Shown here: one piece after another, positions 17,528 to 26,766 of the stretch | Layout: each line of letters opens with the position of its first letter | Position numbering within the stretch: the stretch's first letter is position 1 | From: Pedobacter nutrimenti | GTDB lineage: Bacteria; Bacteroidota; Bacteroidia; Sphingobacteriales; Sphingobacteriaceae | Direction of reading: 5' to 3' | Length of the DNA stretch: 64,000 nucleotides | NCBI RefSeq assembly: GCF_003208655.1 | Contig: NZ_QKLU01000004.1 | Coordinates: forward strand, 682,001 to 746,000 | Notes under the pieces: model-generated | Database searches by the model: none | What the model was told of the DNA's origin: nothing | Seen by the model: the letters and a program-made list of their open reading frames with translations, nothing else | Translations under genes and position numbers: made by a program

Positions 17528-18299
17528 TAAAACTCCATGAATTTAAAACAGGAATCGCATGATGGGCAGTCAGGTCAAATTGAACAGGAACTATAGATGC
17601 ATAACCGTTATCCAAAGCCCATACATCGGTATCCTCTCCCCTGTCGTTGTTCTGAAAGACACCGGTCAGCCAGTAATAGGGCCTGTGGTAAGGATCTTTT
17701 CTTTCGTCAAATTCCTCCGCCCATTTTGCATTGGCCTGACGGCATATTTTAATTCCTTTGATGTGTTCTCCATTTGGAAAATTGACATTCAAAAGCGTTG
17801 CCGGTGGAAGGCCATGGGCCAGTACCTCTTCACAGATGGCTTTAATATATTTTTTACAATGGCTGAAATCTGCCTCCTGAGCGTAGTCGTCTAATGAAAA
17901 GCCTATAGATGGAATTTCTTCTATAGCACCTTCCACCGCTGCAGACATGGTTCCCGAATAAATCACATTAATGGAATTATTTAAACCATGGTTAATGCCC
18001 GAAACACAAAGATCAGGTTTTTTACCCTTAAAAATCCGGTTCACAGCGAGTTTTACACAGTCTACCGGTGTCCCAGAACATTTGTACATTTCAACGCCTT
18101 CATAAAGGTCTACTCTATCAAAACGCAATGGTTTTCCAATGGTAATGGCATGTCCCATTCCGGACTGGGGACCGTCTGGGGCCACCACAACCACATTACC
18201 GATTTCCTGTACAACCTCAATCAGATTTTTAATGCCCGGGGCTGTAATTCCATCGTCATTTACCACTAAAATGTTCGGTCTTGAATGCTGTGTTTTCAT
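17520..18299 (-). CDS. surE: 5'/3'-nucleotidase SurE
   Basis: Metal-dependent phosphatase that dephosphorylates nucleoside 5'- and 3'-monophosphates in the cytoplasm. The 259-residue protein starts with ILVVNDDGITAPGI, which holds the metal-binding Asp15-Asp16, and has APDGPQSGMGHAIT, CSGTPVDCVKLAV and the signature SGINHGLNNSINVIYSGTMSAA. Length and motif order are typical. It is the first gene of the surE / small membrane protein / lpxB operon; ATG 18299 is the start. Confidence 0.97.
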   Translation of the reverse strand: MKTQHSRPNILVVNDDGITAPGIKNLIEVVQEIGNVVVVAPDGPQSGMGHAITIGKPLRFDRVDLYEGVEMYKCSGTPVDCVKLAVNRIFKGKKPDLCVSGINHGLNNSINVIYSGTMSAAVEGAIEEIPSIGFSLDDYAQEADFSHCKKYIKAICEEVLAHGLPPATLLNVNFPNGEHIKGIKICRQANAKWAEEFDERKDPYHRPYYWLTGVFQNNDRGEDTDVWALDNGYASIVPVQFDLTAHHAIPVLNSWSFNV

Positions 18300-18411
18300 T
18301 TTATACGCGCTTTTTTATACTCCCATCATTTGGAACGGTAAAAATACAAGATTTAAACAGATTAATTGGGATTATCCTTTATACAGTTACCATATTTATA
18401 ATGAATCGTGT

Positions 18412-18419
18412 TATATTTG
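18412..18419 (+). promoter_or_regulatory. Candidate -7 box for the M16 peptidase gene
   Basis: TATATTTG matches TAnnTTTG about 90 nt upstream of ATG 18510. No clear TTTG -33 element is present at the expected spacing, so confidence is low. The rest of the 210-bp gap to surE is AT-rich and shows no other feature to me. Confidence 0.3.
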
Positions 18420-18509
18420 AATGTAACTAAATGGATATAATTATTTTGCAAATGCAATGCTCCTTCTGCTTCCTCAAAATTTAAACATAAAAAAACAAAC
18501 CAATTCATT

Positions 18510-21443
18510 ATGAAGAATAAACTACTGCTTATTGCTGGTTTTCTACTCTCTTCAAGCGGGGCAATGGCCCAATCTGCCTACCAGTGGAAAACAGCAACTT
18601 CGGGAGGATATACCTATAAGTATGTCACCAACGACCCGACCAAATCCAGGTTTTACAGCCTGAAAAACGGGCTGACCGTTATCCTTTCACCCAATCCAAA
18701 AGAACCGAATATCGAATTCCGCATGTCGGTAAGAGCCGGAAGCAATACCGACCCCCGTACCAATACCGGACTTGCCCATTATCTGGAGCACCTTTTGTTT
18801 AAAGGGACAGACAAATTCGGGACAACGGATTATGCGAAAGAAAAACCTTACCTGGATAAAATCGATGCCTTATACGAACAGTACAATAAAACGACTGATC
18901 CTGCAAAGCGTAAGGAAATCTATAAAGAAATCGATAAAACTTCTGGTGAAGCCTCTAATATTTCTATTGCCAACGAATACGATAAAATGATCCAGGGTAT
19001 TGGTGGTCAATCTTCCAATGCACATACTTCGGTAGAAGAAACCGTATACAACGAAGGCTTTCCGTCGAATTCTACCGATAAATTTCTTGCCCTGCAGGCC
19101 GAGCGTTTCCGCAATCCTATTTTCCGTATTTTCCATACGGAACTTGAAGCAGTTTATGAAGAAAAAAACCGTGGCCTGGATGATGATGGAAATAAAATGT
19201 ATGAAGGGATGTCAAATTTATTGTTCCCTACGCACAATTATGGTCAACAGACCACTATCGGTACCATTGAACACCTGAAAAACCCTTCATTGGTGGAGAT
19301 CAAGAAATACTACCATAAATATTATGTACCAAACAATATGGCCGTTATCCTTTCGGGTGATTTCAATCCGGATGAAATGATCAAAAAGGTAGACAATGCT
19401 TTTGCCTATATGCAGCCAAAGCCGGTTACCCTGTATAACCCTGCTCCTGAAAAGCCGCTTACTAAAGTGCAAACGATAGACATCTATGGTCCAAGTGCAG
19501 AAAGCGTACAGATCTTTTACAGAGGTTATGCAGAAAACAGTCCGCAAAGTTTATTACTTGAACTGACTGCACGTATCCTTTCCAATGGAAAAGCAGGGCT
19601 TTTTGACCTGAATCTGAACAAGCAACAAAAAGTTCTTCGCCCGGGTGCCGGTTATCAGCAAATGAAAGATTATGGCTTGTTTTATTTAACTGCCCAGCCT
19701 AAACAGGGACAAAGCCTGGAAGAAGTAAAAAAATTATTGCTGGAGCAAATTGACCTGCTTAAAAAAGGAGAATTCGATGCTTCCCTGATCAAAGCAACTG
19801 TAGCCAATAGCAGGTTGAGTCGGTTACAACAATTTGACAACAATAATTTCAGGGCTGAAGCCATTTCCGACGAATTCATATTGAACCGCGGAACCAAATG
19901 GGATAAAAGTCTGGATGGTCCGGATGCCATGTCCAAGGTGACTAAACAACAAATTGTTGATTTTGCAAAACAATTTTTTGGAGAAAACTATGTGGTCGGC
20001 TTCAAACATAAAGGAGAAGACAAAAACATCATTAAAGTTGAAAAACCTTTAATTACACCAATCAATCCAAATGCGAATGCCATTTCTGCCTTCACAAAAA
20101 ATTTACTGGCCTTACCGGTAAAACCCATTGAACCAAAATTCCTGGATTACACCAAAGACCTTAATTTTGGCAAATCCGGTATTGCCGATGTGATTACGGT
20201 CCAAAATAAAGACAACAGTATTTTCCGCATGAGCTATCGCTTTAACCTGGGCTCCTATAATTCCAAGTTATTGCCATATGCTGCGCAATACCTTAATTTT
20301 TTAAGTACAGATAAATATACTGCTGAAGAGATCAGCAAACAGTTCTACAACATTGCATGTAACTATAGCGTGAATATCGGAACTGAAGTTGCCACCATTA
20401 GCATCAGCGGCCTACAAGAGAATTTTGATAAAGCCGTGAGCCTGGTAGAGCATGTACTAGCCAATTGTAAACCAAATGAAAAAGCCCTCACAGAATTAAA
20501 GGGAAGCATTTTAAAAGCCAGACAAAATGCGAAATTAAACAAAGCTGCCATTTTAAACGGTCTGGTATCTTATGCACAATACGGAGCGGCAAACCCGAGC
20601 AATTATGTCCTGACAAATGACGAACTGGACAAAGTCACAGCCGATCAGTTGATTTACATTTTGCATAATTTCACCAATTATGAGCACAGCATCACTTATT
20701 ACGGGCCTAAAAGCCTGGGTGAATTTACAGCTGACATTGCTAAATTGCATGCACTTCCAAAAGAATTTACGCCTGCTTCACCGGCGGCGAAATTCACCTA
20801 TACCACCACCAATGCCAATCAGGTCCTTTTCGCAGACTATGATATGGTCCAGTCTGAGATCAGATGGGTACGCAACGACGGACAGTATGATCCAAACTTA
20901 ATCGGCAAGGTCAACTTGTTTAACAATTATTTTGGAGGAGGTATGGGTTCAATTGTTTTCCAGACCATCAGGGAATCTAAAGCACTGGCTTATTCGACGT
21001 ATGCTTTTTATTCTGCACCCGACAAAAAAGACAAGGACTATGCAATGATTGCCTATGTAGGAAGTCAGGCTGATAAAATGAATGACGCTGTAAAAGGCAT
21101 GAACGAATTACTAACCGATCTTCCTCAACTGGATAAATCCTTCGATAATGCAAAAAGCAATTCCATCAACGCGGTGGAAACCGGACGCATTACCAAGGAT
21201 GGCATCATAGCAAGCTATTTTTCGGATAAAAAACTTGGCTTTGACCATGATTCCCGTATAGATCTGTACAAAAGCTTAAAACCATTGACCTTTGCAGACC
21301 TGAAGAATTTCCATGCAGAACATGTTTCGGGTAAAGCCTATAACTACTGTATTGTGGCTTCAGAGAAAAAAGTAAAAATGGAAGACATGCAAAAATTTGG
21401 GCCAGTGACTAAATTGACACTGGAACAAATTTTTGGTTATTAA
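18510..21443 (+). CDS. M16 family zinc metallopeptidase (insulinase/pitrilysin-like)
   Basis: Secreted or periplasmic peptidase of 977 residues with a signal peptide (about 1-20, SSSGAMAQ). The inverted zinc motif HYLEH lies at 90-94 (His90, Glu93, His94), with the distal ligand probably Glu176 in AHTSVEETVY. The two M16 halves are visible: an active N-terminal half (about 45-500) and a C-terminal half (about 560-970) with GGGMGSIVFQTIRESKALAYSTYA. Family M16 enzymes degrade peptides inside a closed chamber. It stands alone, with a strong terminator at 21487. Confidence 0.95.
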   Translation: MKNKLLLIAGFLLSSSGAMAQSAYQWKTATSGGYTYKYVTNDPTKSRFYSLKNGLTVILSPNPKEPNIEFRMSVRAGSNTDPRTNTGLAHYLEHLLFKGTDKFGTTDYAKEKPYLDKIDALYEQYNKTTDPAKRKEIYKEIDKTSGEASNISIANEYDKMIQGIGGQSSNAHTSVEETVYNEGFPSNSTDKFLALQAERFRNPIFRIFHTELEAVYEEKNRGLDDDGNKMYEGMSNLLFPTHNYGQQTTIGTIEHLKNPSLVEIKKYYHKYYVPNNMAVILSGDFNPDEMIKKVDNAFAYMQPKPVTLYNPAPEKPLTKVQTIDIYGPSAESVQIFYRGYAENSPQSLLLELTARILSNGKAGLFDLNLNKQQKVLRPGAGYQQMKDYGLFYLTAQPKQGQSLEEVKKLLLEQIDLLKKGEFDASLIKATVANSRLSRLQQFDNNNFRAEAISDEFILNRGTKWDKSLDGPDAMSKVTKQQIVDFAKQFFGENYVVGFKHKGEDKNIIKVEKPLITPINPNANAISAFTKNLLALPVKPIEPKFLDYTKDLNFGKSGIADVITVQNKDNSIFRMSYRFNLGSYNSKLLPYAAQYLNFLSTDKYTAEEISKQFYNIACNYSVNIGTEVATISISGLQENFDKAVSLVEHVLANCKPNEKALTELKGSILKARQNAKLNKAAILNGLVSYAQYGAANPSNYVLTNDELDKVTADQLIYILHNFTNYEHSITYYGPKSLGEFTADIAKLHALPKEFTPASPAAKFTYTTTNANQVLFADYDMVQSEIRWVRNDGQYDPNLIGKVNLFNNYFGGGMGSIVFQTIRESKALAYSTYAFYSAPDKKDKDYAMIAYVGSQADKMNDAVKGMNELLTDLPQLDKSFDNAKSNSINAVETGRITKDGIIASYFSDKKLGFDHDSRIDLYKSLKPLTFADLKNFHAEHVSGKAYNYCIVASEKKVKMEDMQKFGPVTKLTLEQIFGY

Positions 21444-21486
21444 ATTTTTTATTTCAGGCAGGTAAACCCTTTTCGGTTGACCCGGT

Positions 21487-21522
21487 AAAAGCCCCCCGTT
21501 ATGATTTGGACGGGGGGCTTTT
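21487..21522 (+). terminator. Rho-independent terminator after the M16 peptidase gene
   Basis: Perfect 13-bp stem (AAAAGCCCCCCGT / ACGGGGGGCTTTT) around a 10-nt loop, then TTGTTTT. The remainder of the 222-bp gap before the S41 gene shows no clear feature. Confidence 0.88.
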
Positions 21523-21665
21523 GTTTTGCCTCTCTTGCCCGCAAGCGAACACAAAACTGTTCGATAACGAACATAAAAAATCGTCCCAGACTGCGCTATT
21601 GTTGTTTTACCTGGGATTTAGGATATGGCACATCACTTGTCTGAACTCCAGAAAAACCTACAAAA

Positions 21666-23033
21666 ATGATGAAGAGATTACTTTTACTTTTATTATTCCC
21701 TATTTCCTTATTTGCCCAATCCAATAAACTCAGCAAAGCCGATAAAATTTACGGATTGTCTAAATTCTGGCAGGAAGTCAATTATAATTTTGTTTACCTC
21801 AATAAAGTAGACCGCCCCAAATGGGACAGTACTTACAAAGCTTTAATTATCAGTATTCCCGAAACCAAAAATGATTACCAGTACTACCGGGAATTGCAGA
21901 AATTCTGTGCCTTGTTAAAAGATGGGCACACCAATATTTACATGCCCGAGACTAAAGATTTTGAAACCATGACCACCATGTTTGGCGATTATCGTTTTTT
22001 TATTCAGAACATTGGCGGCAAGGCCATCATTGCCCGTGTGAACCTGTCGAAAAAAGATGAAATACCTCCTGGAAGTGAAGTCATCGAAGTAAATGGTCAA
22101 AATACCAATGATTATATTGCTGCACATGTCGCTCCTTATATTTCCTCCTCAACGGATTATGTTTTAAAAGACTTGAGCATTTCAAGTTTACTGAAGGGAC
22201 TTGCGGGTGATGAATTTACCATCAAAATAAGAAAACCTAAAGGACAAATGGTTTCCTTGAAACTGACACACAAAACGACGACAGAAAAAGAAGTTTATCC
22301 TGCTTTTGATGATGAAAACCAGCTCCTGGATTTTAAATGGTATACTAATGATATCGCTTACATCGCGCTCAATTCTTTTGGGGACAGAAAAATAGATACG
22401 CTTTTCCATCAAAAACTTCCTGAACTCCAAAAGGCAAAAAAAATAATTATCGACCTTAGAAAAAATGGCGGTGGCAATACGGACATAGGCACGGAAATTC
22501 TACAACACTTAACCAACGATACCGTATTGTATGGTGCAAAAAATGCAACAAGGCAACACCTTCCAGCTTTTAAAGCCTGGGGTAAGTATGTGGAACCTAA
22601 GGATACCATAAAAAATGAATGGAACAAAAAAGCACTGCTAATTAACCGGGACAATTATTATTACACCTTTGATTACCGACCAAAAAAAATCAGGTTAGAC
22701 ATGCAAAGAGTTGTTGTTCCAACTGCTATTTTAATTGGTCACAATACGGCTTCTGCTGCTGAAGATTTTTTAATTTATGCAGACAATCAAAGGCACATGG
22801 TTAAAATTGGCCAGAATTCCTATGGCAGCACCGGCCAACCCTTTGTTTTTGATTTGCCTGGAGGCGGTTCAGCAAGGGTTTGCACCAAAAAAGACACTTA
22901 TCCTGACGGCCGTGAATTTGTAGGTTATGGCATAAAACCGGATATGGAAATTGTTCCAAGCCTGGAAGATTATATTCAGAAAAAAGATCCTGTACTCGAA
23001 AAGGCCCTGAACTACCTGAATAAAATAAAATAA
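21666..23033 (+). CDS. S41 family peptidase
   Basis: Exported serine peptidase of the C-terminal-processing/tricorn-like family, 455 residues, with a signal peptide (about 1-18, FPISLFAQ). The N-terminal part has LLKDGHTNIYMPE. A PDZ-like region (about 120-190, GSEVIEVNGQNTNDYI) precedes the catalytic domain, which contains KKIIIDLRKNGGGNTDIG, the nucleophile region HNTASAAEDFLIY and GQNSYGSTGQPF. The position that holds the catalytic Lys in Ctp proteases reads Ser-Thr-Gly here, so it belongs to a subgroup not using the classical Ser-Lys dyad. It is followed by a bidirectional terminator. Confidence 0.9.
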   Translation: MMKRLLLLLLFPISLFAQSNKLSKADKIYGLSKFWQEVNYNFVYLNKVDRPKWDSTYKALIISIPETKNDYQYYRELQKFCALLKDGHTNIYMPETKDFETMTTMFGDYRFFIQNIGGKAIIARVNLSKKDEIPPGSEVIEVNGQNTNDYIAAHVAPYISSSTDYVLKDLSISSLLKGLAGDEFTIKIRKPKGQMVSLKLTHKTTTEKEVYPAFDDENQLLDFKWYTNDIAYIALNSFGDRKIDTLFHQKLPELQKAKKIIIDLRKNGGGNTDIGTEILQHLTNDTVLYGAKNATRQHLPAFKAWGKYVEPKDTIKNEWNKKALLINRDNYYYTFDYRPKKIRLDMQRVVVPTAILIGHNTASAAEDFLIYADNQRHMVKIGQNSYGSTGQPFVFDLPGGGSARVCTKKDTYPDGREFVGYGIKPDMEIVPSLEDYIQKKDPVLEKALNYLNKIK

Positions 23034-23070
23034 AAAAGAAGTCCCGGCCTTTGGCCGGGACTTCTTTTTT
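23032..23070. terminator. Bidirectional terminator between the S41 peptidase and csbD genes
   Basis: Perfect 18-bp stem (23032-23049 and 23053-23070) with A- and T-runs at its base and a 3-nt loop. It serves the convergent S41 and CsbD genes. Confidence 0.9.
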
Positions 23071-23073
23071 ATT

Positions 23074-23265
23074 TTAAAGGGATTTTAACCACTTTACTAC
23101 CTCATCGCGGGTCTTTCCCGTTTTTTGCTGTAACTTTCCCAGTAATTCATCATCTTTTCCCTCCTCATGTTTCAAATCATCTTCTGTTAAGTCGGCATAA
23201 GCCTGCTTTACTTTTCCTTTAAGCTCGTTCCACTTTCCTTTTAATTCTAATGTATCCATGGTCAT
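23074..23265 (-). CDS. CsbD family stress-response protein
   Basis: Small soluble protein of 63 residues with the CsbD pattern [26 protein letters not shown] followed by an acidic/lysine-rich stretch and [20 protein letters not shown]. CsbD is induced by general stress in other bacteria; its biochemical role is unknown. An alternative start two codons downstream (ATG 23259) is equally plausible. Two dyads, 23291-23306 and 23323-23336, lie upstream and may be regulatory. Confidence 0.9.
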   Translation of the reverse strand: MTMDTLELKGKWNELKGKVKQAYADLTEDDLKHEEGKDDELLGKLQQKTGKTRDEVVKWLKSL

Positions 23266-23290
23266 TGTTTTTATGTTTAATCTTTAAACC

Positions 23291-23336
23291 GTTCTTTTTA
23301 AAGAACAAGCAGCTAAAAAAAAAGTTTGGACAAACT
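23291..23336. promoter_or_regulatory. Two inverted repeats upstream of csbD
   Basis: GTTCTTT-TT-AAAGAAC (23291-23306) and AGTTTG-GA-CAAACT (23323-23336) are perfect dyads with 2-bp centres in the 115-bp gap between csbD and the divergent lipoprotein gene. Either could be an operator or a leader hairpin; the sequence does not decide between these. Confidence 0.35.
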
Positions 23337-23380
23337 GCAACCTTTACTCCTTTGCTTCGTCTTAATCAAAACCAAATCGC

Positions 23381-24067
23381 ATGAAAAAACTATTTTACCT
23401 GCTCCCTTTTCTTGTCCTTTTTCAGAGCTCCTGTACCATGATGGTTAAAGGACTGGCCAAAACAGTTGCCAAACATTATGACGATCACAAGGACCTCAAT
23501 CTATCTGATCTGGAACTGATCAATCAAAATGGCCAGACCGGAAAATTTGGCACAAGCTTTACCGGAAAAACCGTGTATTTATATGCCTGGGAACAACAGT
23601 TGCCACGGACGGATCAGGATAGCGATTATGCAGGGCTAAAAAAACGTTTTGCCAAATACAATGATGTCGTATTCATTAACATTTATACTGGTTCCAGCGA
23701 AAAAGACTGGCAGAAAATACAAAATATCAAAAATGAAAGGGTAGCGGTATACCGCCTGTCTTCTGCCCCGCAAAATGCAGGTTTTAAAAAATTGGTTGAC
23801 TCTTCTACTGTAGTCAACATTATTGGAAAAGATGGTGCCTTATTGGGGTTTAAGGGCCCTACCCCCTCTGACAAACTCCTGGTGGATTATGCACTGGACC
23901 AGGCCAGAACTGGAATAGATGCCACAACATCGACCAAAACTATGATTAAGGGTATAAATAGCAACCGCCGGTTTAAAAACCCGGCCCTATACACCTGGTA
24001 CGAAAATCATTTTGGCACAAAACCGGCAGACAAACTCAGCGTGAGTATTTCCAATAACGGAAATTAA
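23381..24067 (+). CDS. Lipoprotein, possible thioredoxin-like fold, function unknown
   Basis: A 228-residue predicted lipoprotein with a lipobox at the N-terminus (FQSSC, Cys18). The middle part (about 50-160) has alternating strand and helix segments, including FTGKTVYLYAWEQ, YNDVVFINIYTG and SSTVVNIIGKDGALLGFKGP. This resembles a redox-type thioredoxin fold, but there is no CxxC motif. I do not recognise a named family. It is monocistronic, with a strong terminator at 24075. Confidence 0.75.
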   Translation: MKKLFYLLPFLVLFQSSCTMMVKGLAKTVAKHYDDHKDLNLSDLELINQNGQTGKFGTSFTGKTVYLYAWEQQLPRTDQDSDYAGLKKRFAKYNDVVFINIYTGSSEKDWQKIQNIKNERVAVYRLSSAPQNAGFKKLVDSSTVVNIIGKDGALLGFKGPTPSDKLLVDYALDQARTGIDATTSTKTMIKGINSNRRFKNPALYTWYENHFGTKPADKLSVSISNNGN

Positions 24068-24074
24068 ACCCATA

Positions 24075-24119
24075 AACAAACAGCCGCCCGGAACCAAAAT
24101 GTCCGGGCGGCTGTTTGTT
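24075..24119. terminator. Bidirectional terminator between the lipoprotein gene and acs
   Basis: Perfect 18-bp inverted repeat (24075-24092 and 24102-24119) built on CAGCCGCCCGGA / TCCGGGCGGCTG with a 9-nt loop. It serves the convergent lipoprotein gene and acs. Confidence 0.88.
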
Positions 24120-24137
24120 AAGAACAAATCTAAGGCA

Positions 24138-26036
24138 TCAGACCTGTTTTGCTTTCTCTATAATTTCCTCCACTACCGCAGGGTCCTGTAACGTACTGAT
24201 GTCTCCAAGATTAGAGATATCGCCTTCGGCAATTTTTCTTAAAATACGTCTCATAATTTTTCCTGACCGGGTTTTAGGCAGACCAGATACAAACAGGATC
24301 TTATCGGGCTTCGCTATCGCCCCGATCACCCTGGTTACGGTTTGCAGAATGTCTTTACGGCTCAGGTCTGCATCACTGTGCGGATTAGGAAAAATAACAA
24401 AAGCATAAATGCCCTGTCCTTTCACCTCATGAGGATAACCCACCACAGCACTTTCAACTACCCCTGCATGCATATTAATGGCATTTTCCACCTCGGCAGT
24501 ACCGATCCGGTGTCCGGATACATTGATCACATCATCTACCCTTCCAGTAATTCTATAATATCCGTCCTCATCCCTCAAACAACCATCACCTGTAAAATAA
24601 AGGTTTTCATAGGTCGAAAAATAAGTGAGTTTACAGCGCTGGTGATCTCCGTAGGTTGTTCTGAGCATACCAGGCCATGGGAATTTGATGCATAAATTTC
24701 CACTCACTCCATTGCCTTCTATGACATTCCCCTGCTCGTCGACCAGCACAGGCTGTACGCCCGGTAAAGGTAAAGTGGCATAGCTGGGTTTGGTCGGGGT
24801 CACAAAAGCAATGGGAGAAATCATCAACCCACCGGTTTCGGTTTGCCACCAGGTATCTACTATAGGACATTTTTTCTTGCCCACATGCTCATCAAACCAA
24901 TGCCAGGCCTCTTCATTTATAGGTTCTCCTACCGACCCCAATACCCTTAAAGAACTCAGGTCTGCGCCATCCACCGGTTCATCACCAAAGCCCATTAAAG
25001 ACCGGATGGCGGTCGGGGCCGTATAGAGAATATTTACTTTGTGTTTATCCACCACCTCCCATAGCCTGGCCGGTGTAGGATAGGTCGGCACCCCCTCAAA
25101 CATCAGGGTCGTTGCCCCTTGCGATAAAGGTCCGTAAACAATATAAGAGTGGCCTGTGATCCAGCCAATATCGGCCGTACAGAAAAAGACTTCTTCGGGC
25201 TGGTAATTAAATACATTTGAAAAAGTATAACCCGCATAAACCATATAGCCACCTACGGTATGGACTACACCTTTGGGTTTACCGGTTGAACCCGATGTGT
25301 ATAAAATAAACAGCATGTCTTCTGCATCCATCTCTTGAGCAGGACAATCGGTATCCACTAATTTAATTTCATCCTCAAACCAAAGGTCTCTGCCTTTTAA
25401 CATGGACACTGGGGTGCGGGTATGGGTCAGCACGATCACTTTTTCTACCGAAGGACAACCGATGAGCGCATCATCGATCACTTCTTTCAGCTGGATCTGT
25501 TTGGCTCCCCTGTAAGCGCCATCTGCAGTAATGACCAGTTTACAACTGGCATCATTAATACGGTCTGCAATAGATTTTGCAGAAAAACCACCAAAAACTA
25601 CGGAATGCACCGCACCGATTCTTGCACAGGCCAATACAGCCACCGCCAATTCAGGTACCATTGGCATGTAAATACACACCCTGTCTCCTTTTTTGACCTG
25701 GTTTTTTTTGAGTACATTGGCAAAACGGCACACCTGCTCATGCAGGATTTTATAGGTCAACGTAATACTGTCTTTTTCGGGATCATTTGATTCCCATATG
25801 ATGGCCGGTTTATCACCGTTTTCTGCAAGATGCCTGTCCAGGCAGTTTTCGGTGATGTTCAGCTTGGCACCTTCAAACCATTTAACATTAGGCTCTGAAA
25901 AGTTCCAGCTCAGGACTTTGTCCCATTTCTTTCTCCATTTAAAAGTACTCGCTATGCCAGACCAAAACTCTTCCGGCTGTTCAACGCTTAGTTTGTAGGT
26001 TTTTTGATATTCATCAAAAGAATTAATTTGCATCAT
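24138..26036 (-). CDS. acs: Acetyl-CoA synthetase (AMP-forming)
   Basis: Cytosolic enzyme that makes acetyl-CoA from acetate, ATP and CoA through acetyl-AMP. The 632-residue length is standard. An N-terminal ACAS_N region (about 5-60) is followed by the AMP-binding domain with the phosphate-binding loop LYTSGSTGKPKGVVH, the adenylate motif TWWQTETGG, the hinge region YYRITGRVDDVINVSGHRIG and the catalytic lysine in RSGKIMRRI (Lys593), which is also the known regulatory acetylation site in other bacteria. It is transcribed alone on the minus strand from a candidate promoter at 26063. ATG 26036 and the next codon, also ATG, are both possible starts. Confidence 0.97.
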   Translation of the reverse strand: MMQINSFDEYQKTYKLSVEQPEEFWSGIASTFKWRKKWDKVLSWNFSEPNVKWFEGAKLNITENCLDRHLAENGDKPAIIWESNDPEKDSITLTYKILHEQVCRFANVLKKNQVKKGDRVCIYMPMVPELAVAVLACARIGAVHSVVFGGFSAKSIADRINDASCKLVITADGAYRGAKQIQLKEVIDDALIGCPSVEKVIVLTHTRTPVSMLKGRDLWFEDEIKLVDTDCPAQEMDAEDMLFILYTSGSTGKPKGVVHTVGGYMVYAGYTFSNVFNYQPEEVFFCTADIGWITGHSYIVYGPLSQGATTLMFEGVPTYPTPARLWEVVDKHKVNILYTAPTAIRSLMGFGDEPVDGADLSSLRVLGSVGEPINEEAWHWFDEHVGKKKCPIVDTWWQTETGGLMISPIAFVTPTKPSYATLPLPGVQPVLVDEQGNVIEGNGVSGNLCIKFPWPGMLRTTYGDHQRCKLTYFSTYENLYFTGDGCLRDEDGYYRITGRVDDVINVSGHRIGTAEVENAINMHAGVVESAVVGYPHEVKGQGIYAFVIFPNPHSDADLSRKDILQTVTRVIGAIAKPDKILFVSGLPKTRSGKIMRRILRKIAEGDISNLGDISTLQDPAVVEEIIEKAKQV

Positions 26037-26062
26037 GTGGTTCTTATTTCAATACTAAGATC

Positions 26063-26070
26063 CAAATATA
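26063..26070 (-). promoter_or_regulatory. -7 promoter box for acs
   Basis: TATATTTG on the minus strand matches TAnnTTTG, 27 nt upstream of the acs start. No strong TTTG -33 element is visible. Confidence 0.45.
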
Positions 26071-26119
26071 GCTTTATTGGTTTTGTTAAAGTATTTATAT
26101 TTAATATTAAGAATTTATA

Positions 26120-26127
26120 TAAATTTG
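26120..26127 (+). promoter_or_regulatory. -7 box and leader of the rpmB-rpmG operon
   Basis: TAAATTTG matches TAnnTTTG. Transcription from here would give a leader of about 135-140 nt before rpmB. The leader contains a perfect AT-rich hairpin (ATATTTTT-G-AAAAATAT, 26162-26178). A long leader before ribosomal-protein genes could serve autogenous control, which is only an inference here. Confidence 0.4.
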
Positions 26128-26272
26128 TGGCCTTACAACAGTCGCAGAGGGAATATTGATAATATTTTTGAAAAATATCCGGTAGCGCCTTGATGATTAC
26201 AAATATTATTCAGATATTTGCACACTCTTAAAAAATTAAGCGACTAATAATTAACAATATATATTTAAAGGC

Positions 26273-26506
26273 ATGTCTAGAGTTTGTGATTTAACCGGAA
26301 AAATGGCGATGACAGGTTTTAATGTTTCTCACTCAAATGTTAAAACTAAGCGTAAGTTTTATCCCAACTTACAACTTCAGAAATTTTATATTCCTGAGGA
26401 AGATCGTTGGATAACACTGAAAGTATCTACTTCAGCTATCAAAACCATCAATAAAATTGGTATTACAGAAGCAATCAACCGCTTCGTGAAAAAAGGATTT
26501 TTGTAA
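26273..26506 (+). CDS. rpmB: 50S ribosomal protein L28
   Basis: Large-subunit protein bL28, 77 residues, with the family start [20 protein letters not shown] and the basic stretch [11 protein letters not shown]. The single Cys and the absence of CxxC pairs mark it as the zinc-free form. It is the first gene of rpmB-rpmG-DUF4295, followed 39 bp later by rpmG, a conserved order in Bacteroidota. Confidence 0.98.
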   Translation: MSRVCDLTGKMAMTGFNVSHSNVKTKRKFYPNLQLQKFYIPEEDRWITLKVSTSAIKTINKIGITEAINRFVKKGFL

Positions 26507-26545
26507 CAACTTCGGCTGGTTTTTACCGGCTTCAATTATAATAAA

Positions 26546-26728
26546 ATGGCAAAGAAAGGTAACAGAGTACAAGTTATTCTAGAATGTACAGAGCATAAAA
26601 CTAGCGGCATGCCTGGTATGTCTAGATATATCTCTACTAAAAACCGTAAAAACACTACTGAAAGATTAGAGTTGAAAAAATTCAATCCAGTATTGAAAAA
26701 AGTAACTGTACACAAAGAAATTAAGTAA
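26546..26728 (+). CDS. rpmG: 50S ribosomal protein L33
   Basis: Large-subunit protein bL33, 60 residues ([18 protein letters not shown], then [11 protein letters not shown] and [16 protein letters not shown]). It has one Cys only, so it is the C-minus (zinc-independent) type. It lies between rpmB and the DUF4295 gene in a short ribosomal operon. Confidence 0.98.
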   Translation: MAKKGNRVQVILECTEHKTSGMPGMSRYISTKNRKNTTERLELKKFNPVLKKVTVHKEIK

Positions 26729-26766
26729 TACATTTAGTATTTCAACAATACAAATCTATTTAGATC

